DNA of 64,000 nucleotides from JAFGAV01 sp041479055. Lineage in GTDB: Bacteria; Acidobacteriota; Aminicenantia; Aminicenantales; JAFGAV01. Under the pieces are notes generated by a model. It ran no database searches. It saw only the letters and a list, made by a program, of their open reading frames with translations, and was not told where the DNA came from. How positions within the stretch are numbered: the stretch's first letter is position 1; the number at the start of each line of letters is the position of its first letter. Shown one piece after another: positions 42,560 through 50,474 of the stretch. The stretch covers positions 62,001-126,000 of the forward strand of contig OY969762.1 in the NCBI GenBank assembly GCA_963702835.1. The letters run 5' to 3'. The translations under genes and the position numbers were made by a program.

Positions 42560-43110
42560 GCAAGACCGAAATCGAAGGCCGGGTCTGGGTGCTCCTGGAC
42601 GGCCGGGGCGCCTTGATCGAGGATATCGACACCGACCAGATCTTTCACAACGCTCACCTTCACCTCACCGACATCAAACAAATGGGGCCCTATGCCCTGG
42701 GAAACCTGGAGGGCTGGAAGGATTTTCCGGCCAAGGCCAAGCCTGGGGACATCCTAGTCGCCGGCCGCAACTTCGGGGCCGGCTCCTCGAGACAGCAGGC
42801 CGTGGACTGCTTTATGGCCCTGGGCCTGGCGGCCATCCTGGCGCCCTCCTTCGGCGCCATCTATTTCCGCAACGCGGTCAATTCGGGATTGCCGGTCCTT
42901 CGCAGCCGGGCGCTGGAGGGCATAGTCAGAGAAGGAAAGCTTGTCTCCGGCGACAAAATAAAGATGGATGGTCTGAGCGGCCGGGCCGAAATCGCGGGCA
43001 GGGCCGTCACTTTCGAGGTCGTGCCCATGAGCCGGGTCCAAGCGGACATCCTCGCCGCCGGCAACCTCTTCCTGTTCGGCAGGACGCTTCAGAAGTCAGG
43101 AAGGCCATGA
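42556..43110 (+). CDS. Aconitase-superfamily hydro-lyase, small subunit B (LeuD/HacB type)
   Basis: 184 residues, ATGA overlap with the large subunit. EDIDTDQIFHNAHLHL, AGRNFGAGSSRQQA and GAIYFRNAVNSGLPVL are the swivel-domain motifs. The substrate loop after DTDQI reads HLHL, different from KYTY in the first copy, so the two enzymes probably differ in substrate or kinetics. Its stop overlaps tsaB. Confidence 0.88.
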   Translation: MSKTEIEGRVWVLLDGRGALIEDIDTDQIFHNAHLHLTDIKQMGPYALGNLEGWKDFPAKAKPGDILVAGRNFGAGSSRQQAVDCFMALGLAAILAPSFGAIYFRNAVNSGLPVLRSRALEGIVREGKLVSGDKIKMDGLSGRAEIAGRAVTFEVVPMSRVQADILAAGNLFLFGRTLQKSGRP

Positions 43111-43787
43111 TTGTCCTGGCCTTGGATACGACCGGGCCGAGCGGCTCCGTGGCGCTGCTCGAGGACCGGCGTCTCTTGGCCGAGACGGGGTTTGAAGCCC
43201 AACTCAACCATTCCGAGAAACTCCTGGCCAGCCTTGACTACCTGTTGAAGACCGCCGGCCGGGACATCCGGGAGGTGGACGGGTTTTCGGTGGCGGCCGG
43301 GCCCGGCTCTTTCACCGGCATCCGCATCGGGCTGGCCACGGTCAAATCCTTCGCTTTCGCTTCGGGCCAGCCCGTGGCGGCTGTATCCAGCCTGGAAGCC
43401 CTGGCCCTGAAGCTCAAGGGCGGCCAGTCCCGCCTTCTCTGCCCGCTGACTGATGCCAAGAAGGGGGAGATCTTTGCCGCGCTCTTCGAAGCGAAGGGAG
43501 ACGGCCTGGCCGAAATCCTGCCTCAGGCGGCCTGGACGCCCGACGACTTCCTGGCCCGGCTGCCCTCCAAGCGCATCATCCATTTCATCGGCACCGGCGT
43601 CCTTGTCTTCAGCGAGAAAATCCGGTCCTATCTCAAGGATAAGGCCCGCTTCTCCCGGCGCTCTCTGTTCATCGCCCACGAGGTCGGCCTGCTGGGCGAT
43701 GACCGTCTTCGGGCCGGGAAGGGCCTTCCGGCCGCGGAAGTCAAGCCCCTCTATTTCCGGAGGTCCCAGGCGGAGGAGAGACATTAA
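43107..43787 (+). CDS. tsaB: tRNA threonylcarbamoyladenosine synthesis protein TsaB
   Basis: 226 residues. ASKHA-fold protein with the opening ILALDTTGPSGSVAL, the QLNHSEKL region and VAAGPGSFTGIRIGLA, which are hallmark TsaB/YeaZ features. It is a non-catalytic partner of TsaD in t6A formation on tRNA. The ATG overlaps the hydro-lyase stop, so it is translated with the metabolic genes; rimI follows, a common pairing. Confidence 0.94.
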   Translation: MIVLALDTTGPSGSVALLEDRRLLAETGFEAQLNHSEKLLASLDYLLKTAGRDIREVDGFSVAAGPGSFTGIRIGLATVKSFAFASGQPVAAVSSLEALALKLKGGQSRLLCPLTDAKKGEIFAALFEAKGDGLAEILPQAAWTPDDFLARLPSKRIIHFIGTGVLVFSEKIRSYLKDKARFSRRSLFIAHEVGLLGDDRLRAGKGLPAAEVKPLYFRRSQAEERH

Positions 43788-43806
43788 GCAGCCTGAAACT
43801 TCGGCC

Positions 43807-44262
43807 ATGCCCTTCAGCCTGCGGCGGATGAAGGCCGAGGACCTGGCCGCCGTGCTGGCTATCGAGCGGGCGTCTTTTCCCAACCCCTGGCCGGCGTCCA
43901 CTTTTTTGGGCGAGGTCCAGAACAGGTCCGTATCCCATCCCTATGTGGCTGTGACAGGCTCCGGCGACAGGGAAGTCGTTATCGGCTATGTCATCTTCTG
44001 GCTGATCGCCGACGAGGCCCAGATCAACAATATCGCCGTGCACCCTGAATTCCGAAAGCGGGGGATCGGCGAATCGCTGCTGCGGCAGGCGCTGGACCTG
44101 ATCCGCGGCCTGGGCGGCAACTTTGTTATCCTGGAGGTCCGTTTGTCCAACCAGGCCGCCCAGAACCTCTACCGGAAGCTGGGGTTCAGCGGGCTCGGCC
44201 GCCGCCAGGGCTATTACTTTAACCCCGAGGAAGATGCCCTGGTCATGGGCCTCAGCCTGTGA
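43807..44262 (+). CDS. rimI: Ribosomal protein S18-alanine N-acetyltransferase RimI-like
   Basis: 151 residues. GNAT fold: ERASFPNPWPASTFLGEV at the start, acetyl-CoA site INNIAVHPEFRKRGIGESLL and LEVRLSNQAAQNLYRKLGF. The FPxPW opening and the tsaB neighbour support RimI over a generic acetyltransferase. ATG 43807 is used; the gap after tsaB is 19 bases. Confidence 0.9.
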   Translation: MPFSLRRMKAEDLAAVLAIERASFPNPWPASTFLGEVQNRSVSHPYVAVTGSGDREVVIGYVIFWLIADEAQINNIAVHPEFRKRGIGESLLRQALDLIRGLGGNFVILEVRLSNQAAQNLYRKLGFSGLGRRQGYYFNPEEDALVMGLSL

Positions 44263-44396
44263 GGCTCCTAAGGCTTTAAAATTCACTCCACCCCTAATTC
44301 ATATGTGGCAATTTGTAGCGAGCACACGTTTCACTTCGTGGTCAATTAATTAAAGCCCTTCTTCCAATTCGGCAGCCGGTGACCCGAAAATATTCC

Positions 44397-44425
44397 TTGC
44401 TTTTAGGGTTTTTTGCGCGTATCAT
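44397..44425 (+). promoter_or_regulatory. Predicted DEAD-box helicase promoter with a long leader
   Basis: TTGCTT (44397-44402), 17 bases, TATCAT (44420-44425). A leader of about 105 bases would precede the helicase ATG, similar in length to cold-shock mRNA leaders, though no specific structure is shown. Confidence 0.4.
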
Positions 44426-44538
44426 ATGCTATCGACATCTGGTCGGAAACGTTCTGAACGAATTCATCTTCCCTCCCGAACGATAATTTCGATCGACGAT
44501 CCCCCTCATGTTGAAATACTTCTTGGAAGGATTTTATT

Positions 44539-45699
44539 ATGCGATTCGAAGAACTGAATCTCGACCCCAGGCTTCAGGCCGCGGTGGCCAAGCGGGGTTA
44601 TGAAGAAACGACGGACGTCCAAACGCGGACGCTGGGCCTGAGTCTCCAGGGCCGAGACGCGGCCGTCCAGTCCCAGACCGGGACCGGCAAAACGGCGGCT
44701 TTCCTCATCACCGTGTTCGAGCGCTTGCTCCGAGACCCCTCCCGCAGGAAGGGCCGGACCCTGATCATCGTCCCCACCCGCGAGCTGGCCGTCCAGATCG
44801 AGGGCGAGGCGCTGCTCCTGAACCGGAACCTTGGATATTCCATCGGCGGGTTTTTCGGCGGCGTCGGCTACGATCACCAGCTGGCTGTTCTTCGGAAGGG
44901 CGTGGACATCGCTATCGGCACGCCCGGCCGTCTCCTGGACCTGGAAAAACGGGGGGCCCTGCGGCTCGGCGATTTCCGGATCCTGGTCATCGACGAGGCC
45001 GACCGGCTGTTCGACATGGGCTTCCTGCCCGATATTCAGAAGCTGATCGCCAAGCTTCCCCCGGCCGGGGTCCGGCAAAGCCTGCTTTTCGGCGCGACTC
45101 TCGACCGACTTGCTCGGCAGGTCGCCGCCCGCTACCTGGACCGACCGGCCTTCATCGAATTGACGCCCGAACGGTTGACGGTCGAGGCCATCTCCCAGGA
45201 GCTCTATCGCATCCCCAGCCAGTCCAAGACCGGTCTCCTGATGGGAATTCTCAAAGCCGAGGCTCCGCGGAACGCCCTGATTTTCACCAATACCCGCCAT
45301 GGCGCCGAACGGCTGGCCCGTAAGCTCGGCCGAGCCGGCTTCGCCGTCCGCCATCTGACCGGCGATCTTCCCCAACTCCGGCGGCTGAAGGTCATGGACG
45401 ACTTCGCCGCGGGCCGCTTCCCCTTCCTGGTGGCCACCGACATTGCCGCCCGGGGCCTCCATATCGAAGGCCTGGAGATGGTGGTCAACTACGATCTTCC
45501 CCGGGACATGGAGAACTACGTCCACCGCATCGGGCGCACCGGCCGGGCCGGGAAGTCCGGTAAAGCAGTGTCCCTGGCCTGTGAGAAATTCGCCGACCAG
45601 CTTGGACACATCGAACGCTACATCGGAATGAAGATCCCCGTCCGGAAGGCCACGGCCGAGCTCATCGCCGAGGGGATGAGCCTCGGATTCTCAACATAA
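44539..45699 (+). CDS. DEAD-box RNA helicase
   Basis: 386 residues, a minimal two-domain helicase without a C-terminal extension. Q-motif region FEELNLDPRLQAAV, Walker A QSQTGTGKTAAF, motif Ia PTRELAVQ, DEAD box VIDEADRLFDMGF and motif VI HRIGRTGRAG. Motif III, usually SAT, is GAT here (FGATLDRLAR). It unwinds short RNA duplexes, likely in ribosome assembly or RNA decay. Upstream lies a 276-base gap with the predicted promoter. Confidence 0.94.
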   Translation: MRFEELNLDPRLQAAVAKRGYEETTDVQTRTLGLSLQGRDAAVQSQTGTGKTAAFLITVFERLLRDPSRRKGRTLIIVPTRELAVQIEGEALLLNRNLGYSIGGFFGGVGYDHQLAVLRKGVDIAIGTPGRLLDLEKRGALRLGDFRILVIDEADRLFDMGFLPDIQKLIAKLPPAGVRQSLLFGATLDRLARQVAARYLDRPAFIELTPERLTVEAISQELYRIPSQSKTGLLMGILKAEAPRNALIFTNTRHGAERLARKLGRAGFAVRHLTGDLPQLRRLKVMDDFAAGRFPFLVATDIAARGLHIEGLEMVVNYDLPRDMENYVHRIGRTGRAGKSGKAVSLACEKFADQLGHIERYIGMKIPVRKATAELIAEGMSLGFST

Positions 45700-45796
45700 G
45701 ATCATTAGATAGGCCAGATATCGTAATTTCGGCAATTGGCATTGTTTCACCCTTGCCGCTTATTGATCAATCAGCCGGAGAGCCAAACGGAGGAAG

Positions 45797-46525
45797 TCAG
45801 TACACCACCCGGACCAGCCACAGGCCGTGGGCCGGCGCGGTTGGGCTGGCCAGAGTCCGTTGTTTCTTCCGGAAAAGCTCTTCCACTTTATCCGGGCTGA
45901 TCCGGCCGCGGCCGGCCTCGAGCAAGGTGCCGACCATGGCCCGGACCATGAACCTCAGAAAGCCGTCGGCCTCTACGGTGTAGTGGAGCTCGGGCCCTCG
46001 CCGGCGGAGCTCGGAGCGGAAGACCTTGCGGACGGGGCTGAGGAGCCGGTTTGAGGAAAAGGCTGAGAAATCATCCTCCCTGATGAAAAGTCGGGCGGCG
46101 CGGGCCATGGCTTCGAGGTCCAGGGGATAGGGCCAGTGCAGAACGTAGCGGCTGAGAAAGGGCGGCAGCACCGGCCGGCGATAGATCCGGTAGCGGTAAA
46201 TCTTGGACTGGGCCGAACGCCGGGCATTGAAATCGGGCGGCGCGGCCTTGGCCGAGAGGACGCGCGCATCATGGGGAAGGACGGCGTTCAGGGCCTTGAC
46301 CAGCTCGGCCGGTTTCAGCCTGATGTCCGCCTGGAAGCTCGCCGTCTGGGCCAGGGCGTGGACGCCCGCATCCGTCCGGCCAGCTCCGATGACGGCCGGG
46401 CGATGGCCGGTGATGCGAACCAGGGCTTCCTCGACCACTCCCTGCACCGTCCTTTTTTTTGGCTGCCGCTGCCAGCCGGAGAAGCCCGTGCCGTCATAGC
46501 TGAGGACGAGCTTGAAGGTGGCCAT
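45797..46525 (-). CDS. truA: tRNA pseudouridine(38-40) synthase TruA
   Basis: 242 residues. It opens KLVLSYDGTGFSGWQRQ, has the catalytic Asp in GAGRTDAGVHALAQ near residue 50 and the typical FNARRSAQSKIYRYRIY and FMVRAMVGTLLEAGRG. It modifies the tRNA anticodon arm. It is convergent with the DEAD-box helicase gene, with 97 bases between that show nothing clear. Confidence 0.96.
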   Translation of the reverse strand: MATFKLVLSYDGTGFSGWQRQPKKRTVQGVVEEALVRITGHRPAVIGAGRTDAGVHALAQTASFQADIRLKPAELVKALNAVLPHDARVLSAKAAPPDFNARRSAQSKIYRYRIYRRPVLPPFLSRYVLHWPYPLDLEAMARAARLFIREDDFSAFSSNRLLSPVRKVFRSELRRRGPELHYTVEADGFLRFMVRAMVGTLLEAGRGRISPDKVEELFRKKQRTLASPTAPAHGLWLVRVVY

Positions 46526-46543
46526 GGCCTGGACCGGGGCTGG

Positions 46544-47002
46544 TCAGCGTTTGTTGAAAGCCAACTCCACGGCTTCCTCGGGGCTCCGGGCCGGGATAAG
46601 GCCCGGAATATCCCAGGTGCCGAGGCCGATCACCCGGCGGCCGTAGATCAGGCCGAAGGCGATTTCGCTCAAGGTTCCGTATTCGCCGTCCACGGCGATC
46701 AGCACATCCGCGTTCAGGGCGACTAAAGAATTGCGGGTGTAGCCCAGTCCGGTGGCAAGGGGGATATCAACTGAAGGGTTGGCTTCCTGGGGCGAGTCGC
46801 CGGGCAAAATGCCCAAAGTCAGGCCCCCGGTTTCCTTGGCGCCGCGCGAAGCGGCCTCCATAACGCCGCCCAGCCCCCCGCAGACCAGGATTCCTCCCCG
46901 GCGGCCGACCAGCTGGCCGATCTGGTAGGCCTCCCGCAGGGCAGCCTCTTTGGCCCGGCTGCCGCCGATGACGCCGATCCTTTTTCGGTGACGTATATCC
47001 AT
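46544..47002 (-). CDS. LOG/TIGR00725-family Rossmann protein
   Basis: 152 residues with the Rossmann fold of the LOG-like family: IGVIGGSRAKE, LVCGGLGGVMEAASRGA, TLGILPGD and VAVDGEYGTLSEIAFGL (here IAVDGEYGTLSEIA). LOG relatives cleave cytokinin-type nucleotides or bind nucleotides; TIGR00725 members are uncharacterised. It lies 18 bases before truA and is probably cotranscribed with it. Confidence 0.85.
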   Translation of the reverse strand: MDIRHRKRIGVIGGSRAKEAALREAYQIGQLVGRRGGILVCGGLGGVMEAASRGAKETGGLTLGILPGDSPQEANPSVDIPLATGLGYTRNSLVALNADVLIAVDGEYGTLSEIAFGLIYGRRVIGLGTWDIPGLIPARSPEEAVELAFNKR

Positions 47003-47148
47003 AGCCCTCTTCTTCTTAACCTCTCTCCCGGCCTAATTTCTTAATCCGTCTTTTGACTTCTGCCGCAGCCGGGGGTCGTCCATCCTCATACCACAAGATA
47101 AGATGCTTGGGAACAACCTGATCAAGCCCGGCAGCTTTTTGAAAGCAG

Positions 47149-48489
47149 CTACCTGATGTAGCCCAGGCTTTTGAGCGCTTCTATCGTTTCCCGGTCCAGC
47201 TCTCTTTTCGATGGTCGGACACCGGGCCTCCGGAGCGACATCAGTTCAAATAGTTTTTTTTGCCCGGCCCGGGCCCAGGCGGTCTTTTGGGAAATAATAT
47301 TGATCAATTCCCGTGGGTCTCTTGTCAAGTCATAGAGCTCGAAGCTCTTCTCCGTGATGTTGAAAATCAGTTTGTATTTTTCCGTTTGGACAGAGGCCGG
47401 CGCTATTCCCCGGGCGGTCTCGGCATAGTGAAAAGCATCTGGATTCATTCGCTCCGAGGCCAGGATATTTTTTCCCTGGAGACCGAGGCCTTGGACCTTC
47501 TGTCTAGCCAAGGCGCAGATGGTGGGGAAGATATCGATGATCTCGACCCGGTCCTTTCTGACCTGAGCGGGCGGGATCCGGCCCTCGAACACGATATAGA
47601 GAGGAACGCGGAGCTGTTCCTCATAGAGAGTAAAGCCGTGGCCGAAGCCTCCGTGGTCGTAGAATTCCTCTCCATGATCGCTGAGGATGATAAATAGGGT
47701 GTTGTCCGTCCAGCCTTTCGGCTCCATCTCCTGGATTAACTCCTTGAAACAGTCATCCCAGTAGTTGATCTGGGCGTCATAGCGGTCGCGTGTATATTGA
47801 ATGCCTTCTTCATTGACCTGACCCTGGTAGGGACCGTTGCTTTCATACGGCAGCAAATTCTTTATTTGTGTGTATAAATAGCGATAATGAAGCGGCGGCC
47901 GGTAAGGGGCATGGACGTCCATGTAATGAATATATATAAAAAAGGGATCCTTTCTGGGCTGTTTGAGCCAGTTGATGACCTCACCGTTGAGCTGTTTCGC
48001 CGTGCCCTGCGGCAGGTCTATATATCTGTAGTCTTGGAACCCTTGGGAAAACCCAAAAGAGCTTTTTAGAAAAGGGTTGGTGACAAAGGCGGCTGTCCGG
48101 TAGCCCTTCTTCAGCAGCACTTCGGCTATGGTCGTCAACGGGGACGACAGGATGTCGGAGGAAAGCCGGATATTTTCTTCCTCCCAGGAAGAATCAATAC
48201 GCCGGACTCCGTGAAGCGGCGGGATCAATCCTGTAAAGAGCGAGGCTACGGAGATCTTGGTATGGCTTGAATGGGAATAAGCGTTGGTGAATCGTATGCC
48301 CCGCTTCCCGAACTCGGCCAGAAAAGGATTCGTCTTTCTGGCGTTGCCGTAGTCGTGCAACCTATCCATTCTCAGAGCATCGATCAGGATGACCACAACG
48401 TTGGGGTTTGTTCCTTTTACAGACGATTTCTGACATCCACAGAAACATAGACAGACAAGCAGAAGGAAGAAGGCCCCAACCCTTTTCAT
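47149..48489 (-). CDS. Sulfatase-fold lipoprotein
   Basis: 446 residues. Signal peptide with lipobox LCFCGCQ (Cys near residue 19-20). The alkaline-phosphatase/sulfatase fold shows VVVILIDALRMDRLHDYGN, AYSHSSHTKISVASLFTGL, FIYIHYMDVHAPYRPP and ILSDHGEEFYDHGGFGHG. The sulfatase modification site, normally C/S-x-P-S-R, corresponds to S-V-A-S-L, so formylglycine formation is doubtful; a phospho-transferase or phosphodiesterase activity using a Ser or Thr nucleophile is more likely. It is divergent from a large membrane protein gene, so it may act on surface glycolipids. Confidence 0.87.
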   Translation of the reverse strand: MKRVGAFFLLLVCLCFCGCQKSSVKGTNPNVVVILIDALRMDRLHDYGNARKTNPFLAEFGKRGIRFTNAYSHSSHTKISVASLFTGLIPPLHGVRRIDSSWEEENIRLSSDILSSPLTTIAEVLLKKGYRTAAFVTNPFLKSSFGFSQGFQDYRYIDLPQGTAKQLNGEVINWLKQPRKDPFFIYIHYMDVHAPYRPPLHYRYLYTQIKNLLPYESNGPYQGQVNEEGIQYTRDRYDAQINYWDDCFKELIQEMEPKGWTDNTLFIILSDHGEEFYDHGGFGHGFTLYEEQLRVPLYIVFEGRIPPAQVRKDRVEIIDIFPTICALARQKVQGLGLQGKNILASERMNPDAFHYAETARGIAPASVQTEKYKLIFNITEKSFELYDLTRDPRELINIISQKTAWARAGQKKLFELMSLRRPGVRPSKRELDRETIEALKSLGYIR

Positions 48490-48497
48490 GGGAAATA

Positions 48498-48526
48498 AGT
48501 ATAAAAGAGGGTTGGAGGAATGTCAA
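48498..48526 (-). promoter_or_regulatory. Promoter of the sulfatase-like gene
   Basis: On the minus strand TTGACA (48526-48521), 17 bases, TATACT (48503-48498). The start codon at 48489 lies eight bases beyond the -10 box, so the mRNA would be leaderless or nearly so; no ribosome-binding site can fit. Confidence 0.75.
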
Positions 48527-48564
48527 AAGCTTATCGTCCCTGACGGCCGGGCGGGACGCTGTGA

Positions 48565-48570
48565 TATAAT
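48565..48570 (+). promoter_or_regulatory. -10 box before the 48583 membrane protein gene
   Basis: Consensus TATAAT 12 bases before the ATG. No good -35 box is seen at 48542-48547 (GACGGC-like). It points to a very short leader, like the divergent sulfatase gene. Confidence 0.4.
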
Positions 48571-48582
48571 TGTTCACCCTCT

Positions 48583-50418
48583 ATGCCTAGAAAGTTCTGG
48601 GGATGGGAAACATGGGCCTCTCAGGCGGTAAACATCGTCTGCCTTGAATTCGCGGTTTGGACGATTTGTTGCCACGCCATCGTTCTTCTGGACAAGAACC
48701 TCTATGTTCTCCTGGCCGTTGCCGTCCCCTCCATGTCACTGGCCTTGGCCGGATACTGCAAAAACCGGCGCCGGTTCCAACCGGAATCGGCTGTCCAGAG
48801 AGCTGATCCTTCCGGCAAGGGAGCCGTCCACAGCGGCCTCTCCGAGGGACTCATCCTCCTTATCCTGATTTTGTTCGCCGTGACTTTGACCCTCGTGGTC
48901 AACAAGCCCAACCTTGACGAGCCCTATTATGTCAACATGGCCGTGGGCGTAGCCGAGAATCCCGGCCTCCCGCTTCTGAAGTACAATGCCATGTACAATG
49001 TGCCCAACCTTCCGGTCTTTGGCATCCCCTACCGGTATCATTCGGTCGAGGCTTTGGCCGGGGCCTTATCTTTCGTCAGCGGCATCCCGGCCATTTATAT
49101 CCTTCATGTCGGCCTGGCCGCCGTGGCGGCCGTGCTGCTCATCCTGGCCTACAGCCTCCTCTTCAGACTTCTGGACGGACGGAGGACTGCCGCGGCCGTC
49201 GCCCTGGCCGTTGTGGTGTTGCTCTGCGCTGGTTCCTCGCGCGAGTCTCTGGGGAACTATGCCTTCGTCCGTCTTTTTCAAGGGAAGGCGGTTTATGCGA
49301 CCGTGGCCGTTCCCCTGATCCTTTACTTTTCCTTATTTTACGCCCGGCGTCCTTCTGTGGCGCGCTGGATTCTACTGCAGGCAGCAGTTATTTCCGGCCA
49401 GGGCCTAACGTCCTCGTCGCTTTTCGTTACATTCTTCCCCGTTGTCCTGGGCTTACTGGCCGGATTCCTGCCCCGGATAAAGACCTCGCTTGTACCATTC
49501 CTGGCAGGATGTGCGTCGCTTATCTACACTACGGCCCTGGCTTTTAGATTAGAGGGCGACTTCGGGGCCGACCTCACCCGCTTTGTCCGCGACAGTAGAG
49601 GCTTGGACCTGCTTATAGGGAATATGAACGTTTTTTTCGGAAATATGAGGTGGATGGCCGTCTCCCTGCTTGTTCTGGGTGCCGGCTGGCTTGTTCTCCG
49701 GCCGGGGCCGGCACGCCGCCTGGCAATCCTCTTGGCCCTATCATCCGCGGCCGTGGTCTTCAACCCGCTGTGGCTTGACCTCATACCAGCCCTGCGGGCG
49801 GTCGAATACTGGAGGCTTTTCTGGGCGCTTCCCCTTCCCCTCCTTATCCCGCTCGTCCTTTTAGCTCCACTCGACTGGCGGCGCCTGAAACCGAGGCTCC
49901 GCCCGGCCTTATGCCTGGTGGCGGTCCTGGCCTTTGTCGCCCTCCTCGGCCGGGATCATGTCCTGCGCCGGTCGAACGCCAGGCTAGGGCCGCCGGGGCT
50001 GAAGGTTGATCCCTCCTATTCCGTGGTCCGCGCGCTGGGAAAGGCCGTCCCCCCGCGAAGCACAGTTCTGGCCACGGACGAGATCGGGGTGTGGCTAGTC
50101 ACCCTCCAGCCGCAAATCTTCGCCCTCCGGGTCCGTGCTTACGATTTCATCGAGCTGGAGAAGATGCGCGGGCCCGAGGAAATCAAGCGGAGGGAGACTC
50201 TCCTGGCCTATATCACCGGCCTGGTCCGGGGCCCCAAATCCGCGGACACCTTCGAGAAGGGGCTTGACCATTATGCCATCGCCGGCGTGTGCTTCAGCCG
50301 CAGGCTCCCCTGGCGCCGGGAAGTCATCAGCATTCTCAACCGAACTGGCTTCATCCACCAGGCCACTAAACGGAACTACGAAATTTGGGTGCGCCGGCCG
50401 TCCCTTATTCGATCCTGA
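48583..50418 (+). CDS. Large polytopic membrane protein, GT-C glycosyltransferase-like
   Basis: 611 residues with about a dozen hydrophobic segments. After the third segment there is the luminal-loop motif KPNLDEPYYVNMAVG, the acidic D-E-P-x-Y type seen in GT-C transferases, and a hydrophilic C-terminal domain of ~110 residues (after about 500). Such proteins use polyprenyl-phosphate sugars made by GT2 enzymes like the one at 35.5 kb. Assignment rests on topology and this motif only. Confidence 0.7.
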   Translation: MPRKFWGWETWASQAVNIVCLEFAVWTICCHAIVLLDKNLYVLLAVAVPSMSLALAGYCKNRRRFQPESAVQRADPSGKGAVHSGLSEGLILLILILFAVTLTLVVNKPNLDEPYYVNMAVGVAENPGLPLLKYNAMYNVPNLPVFGIPYRYHSVEALAGALSFVSGIPAIYILHVGLAAVAAVLLILAYSLLFRLLDGRRTAAAVALAVVVLLCAGSSRESLGNYAFVRLFQGKAVYATVAVPLILYFSLFYARRPSVARWILLQAAVISGQGLTSSSLFVTFFPVVLGLLAGFLPRIKTSLVPFLAGCASLIYTTALAFRLEGDFGADLTRFVRDSRGLDLLIGNMNVFFGNMRWMAVSLLVLGAGWLVLRPGPARRLAILLALSSAAVVFNPLWLDLIPALRAVEYWRLFWALPLPLLIPLVLLAPLDWRRLKPRLRPALCLVAVLAFVALLGRDHVLRRSNARLGPPGLKVDPSYSVVRALGKAVPPRSTVLATDEIGVWLVTLQPQIFALRVRAYDFIELEKMRGPEEIKRRETLLAYITGLVRGPKSADTFEKGLDHYAIAGVCFSRRLPWRREVISILNRTGFIHQATKRNYEIWVRRPSLIRS

Positions 50419-50474
50419 GCCGGAGGCCTCTCCGGCTTGACACTTTTTCCGGCTATGAATTACCATCTCCGGCG

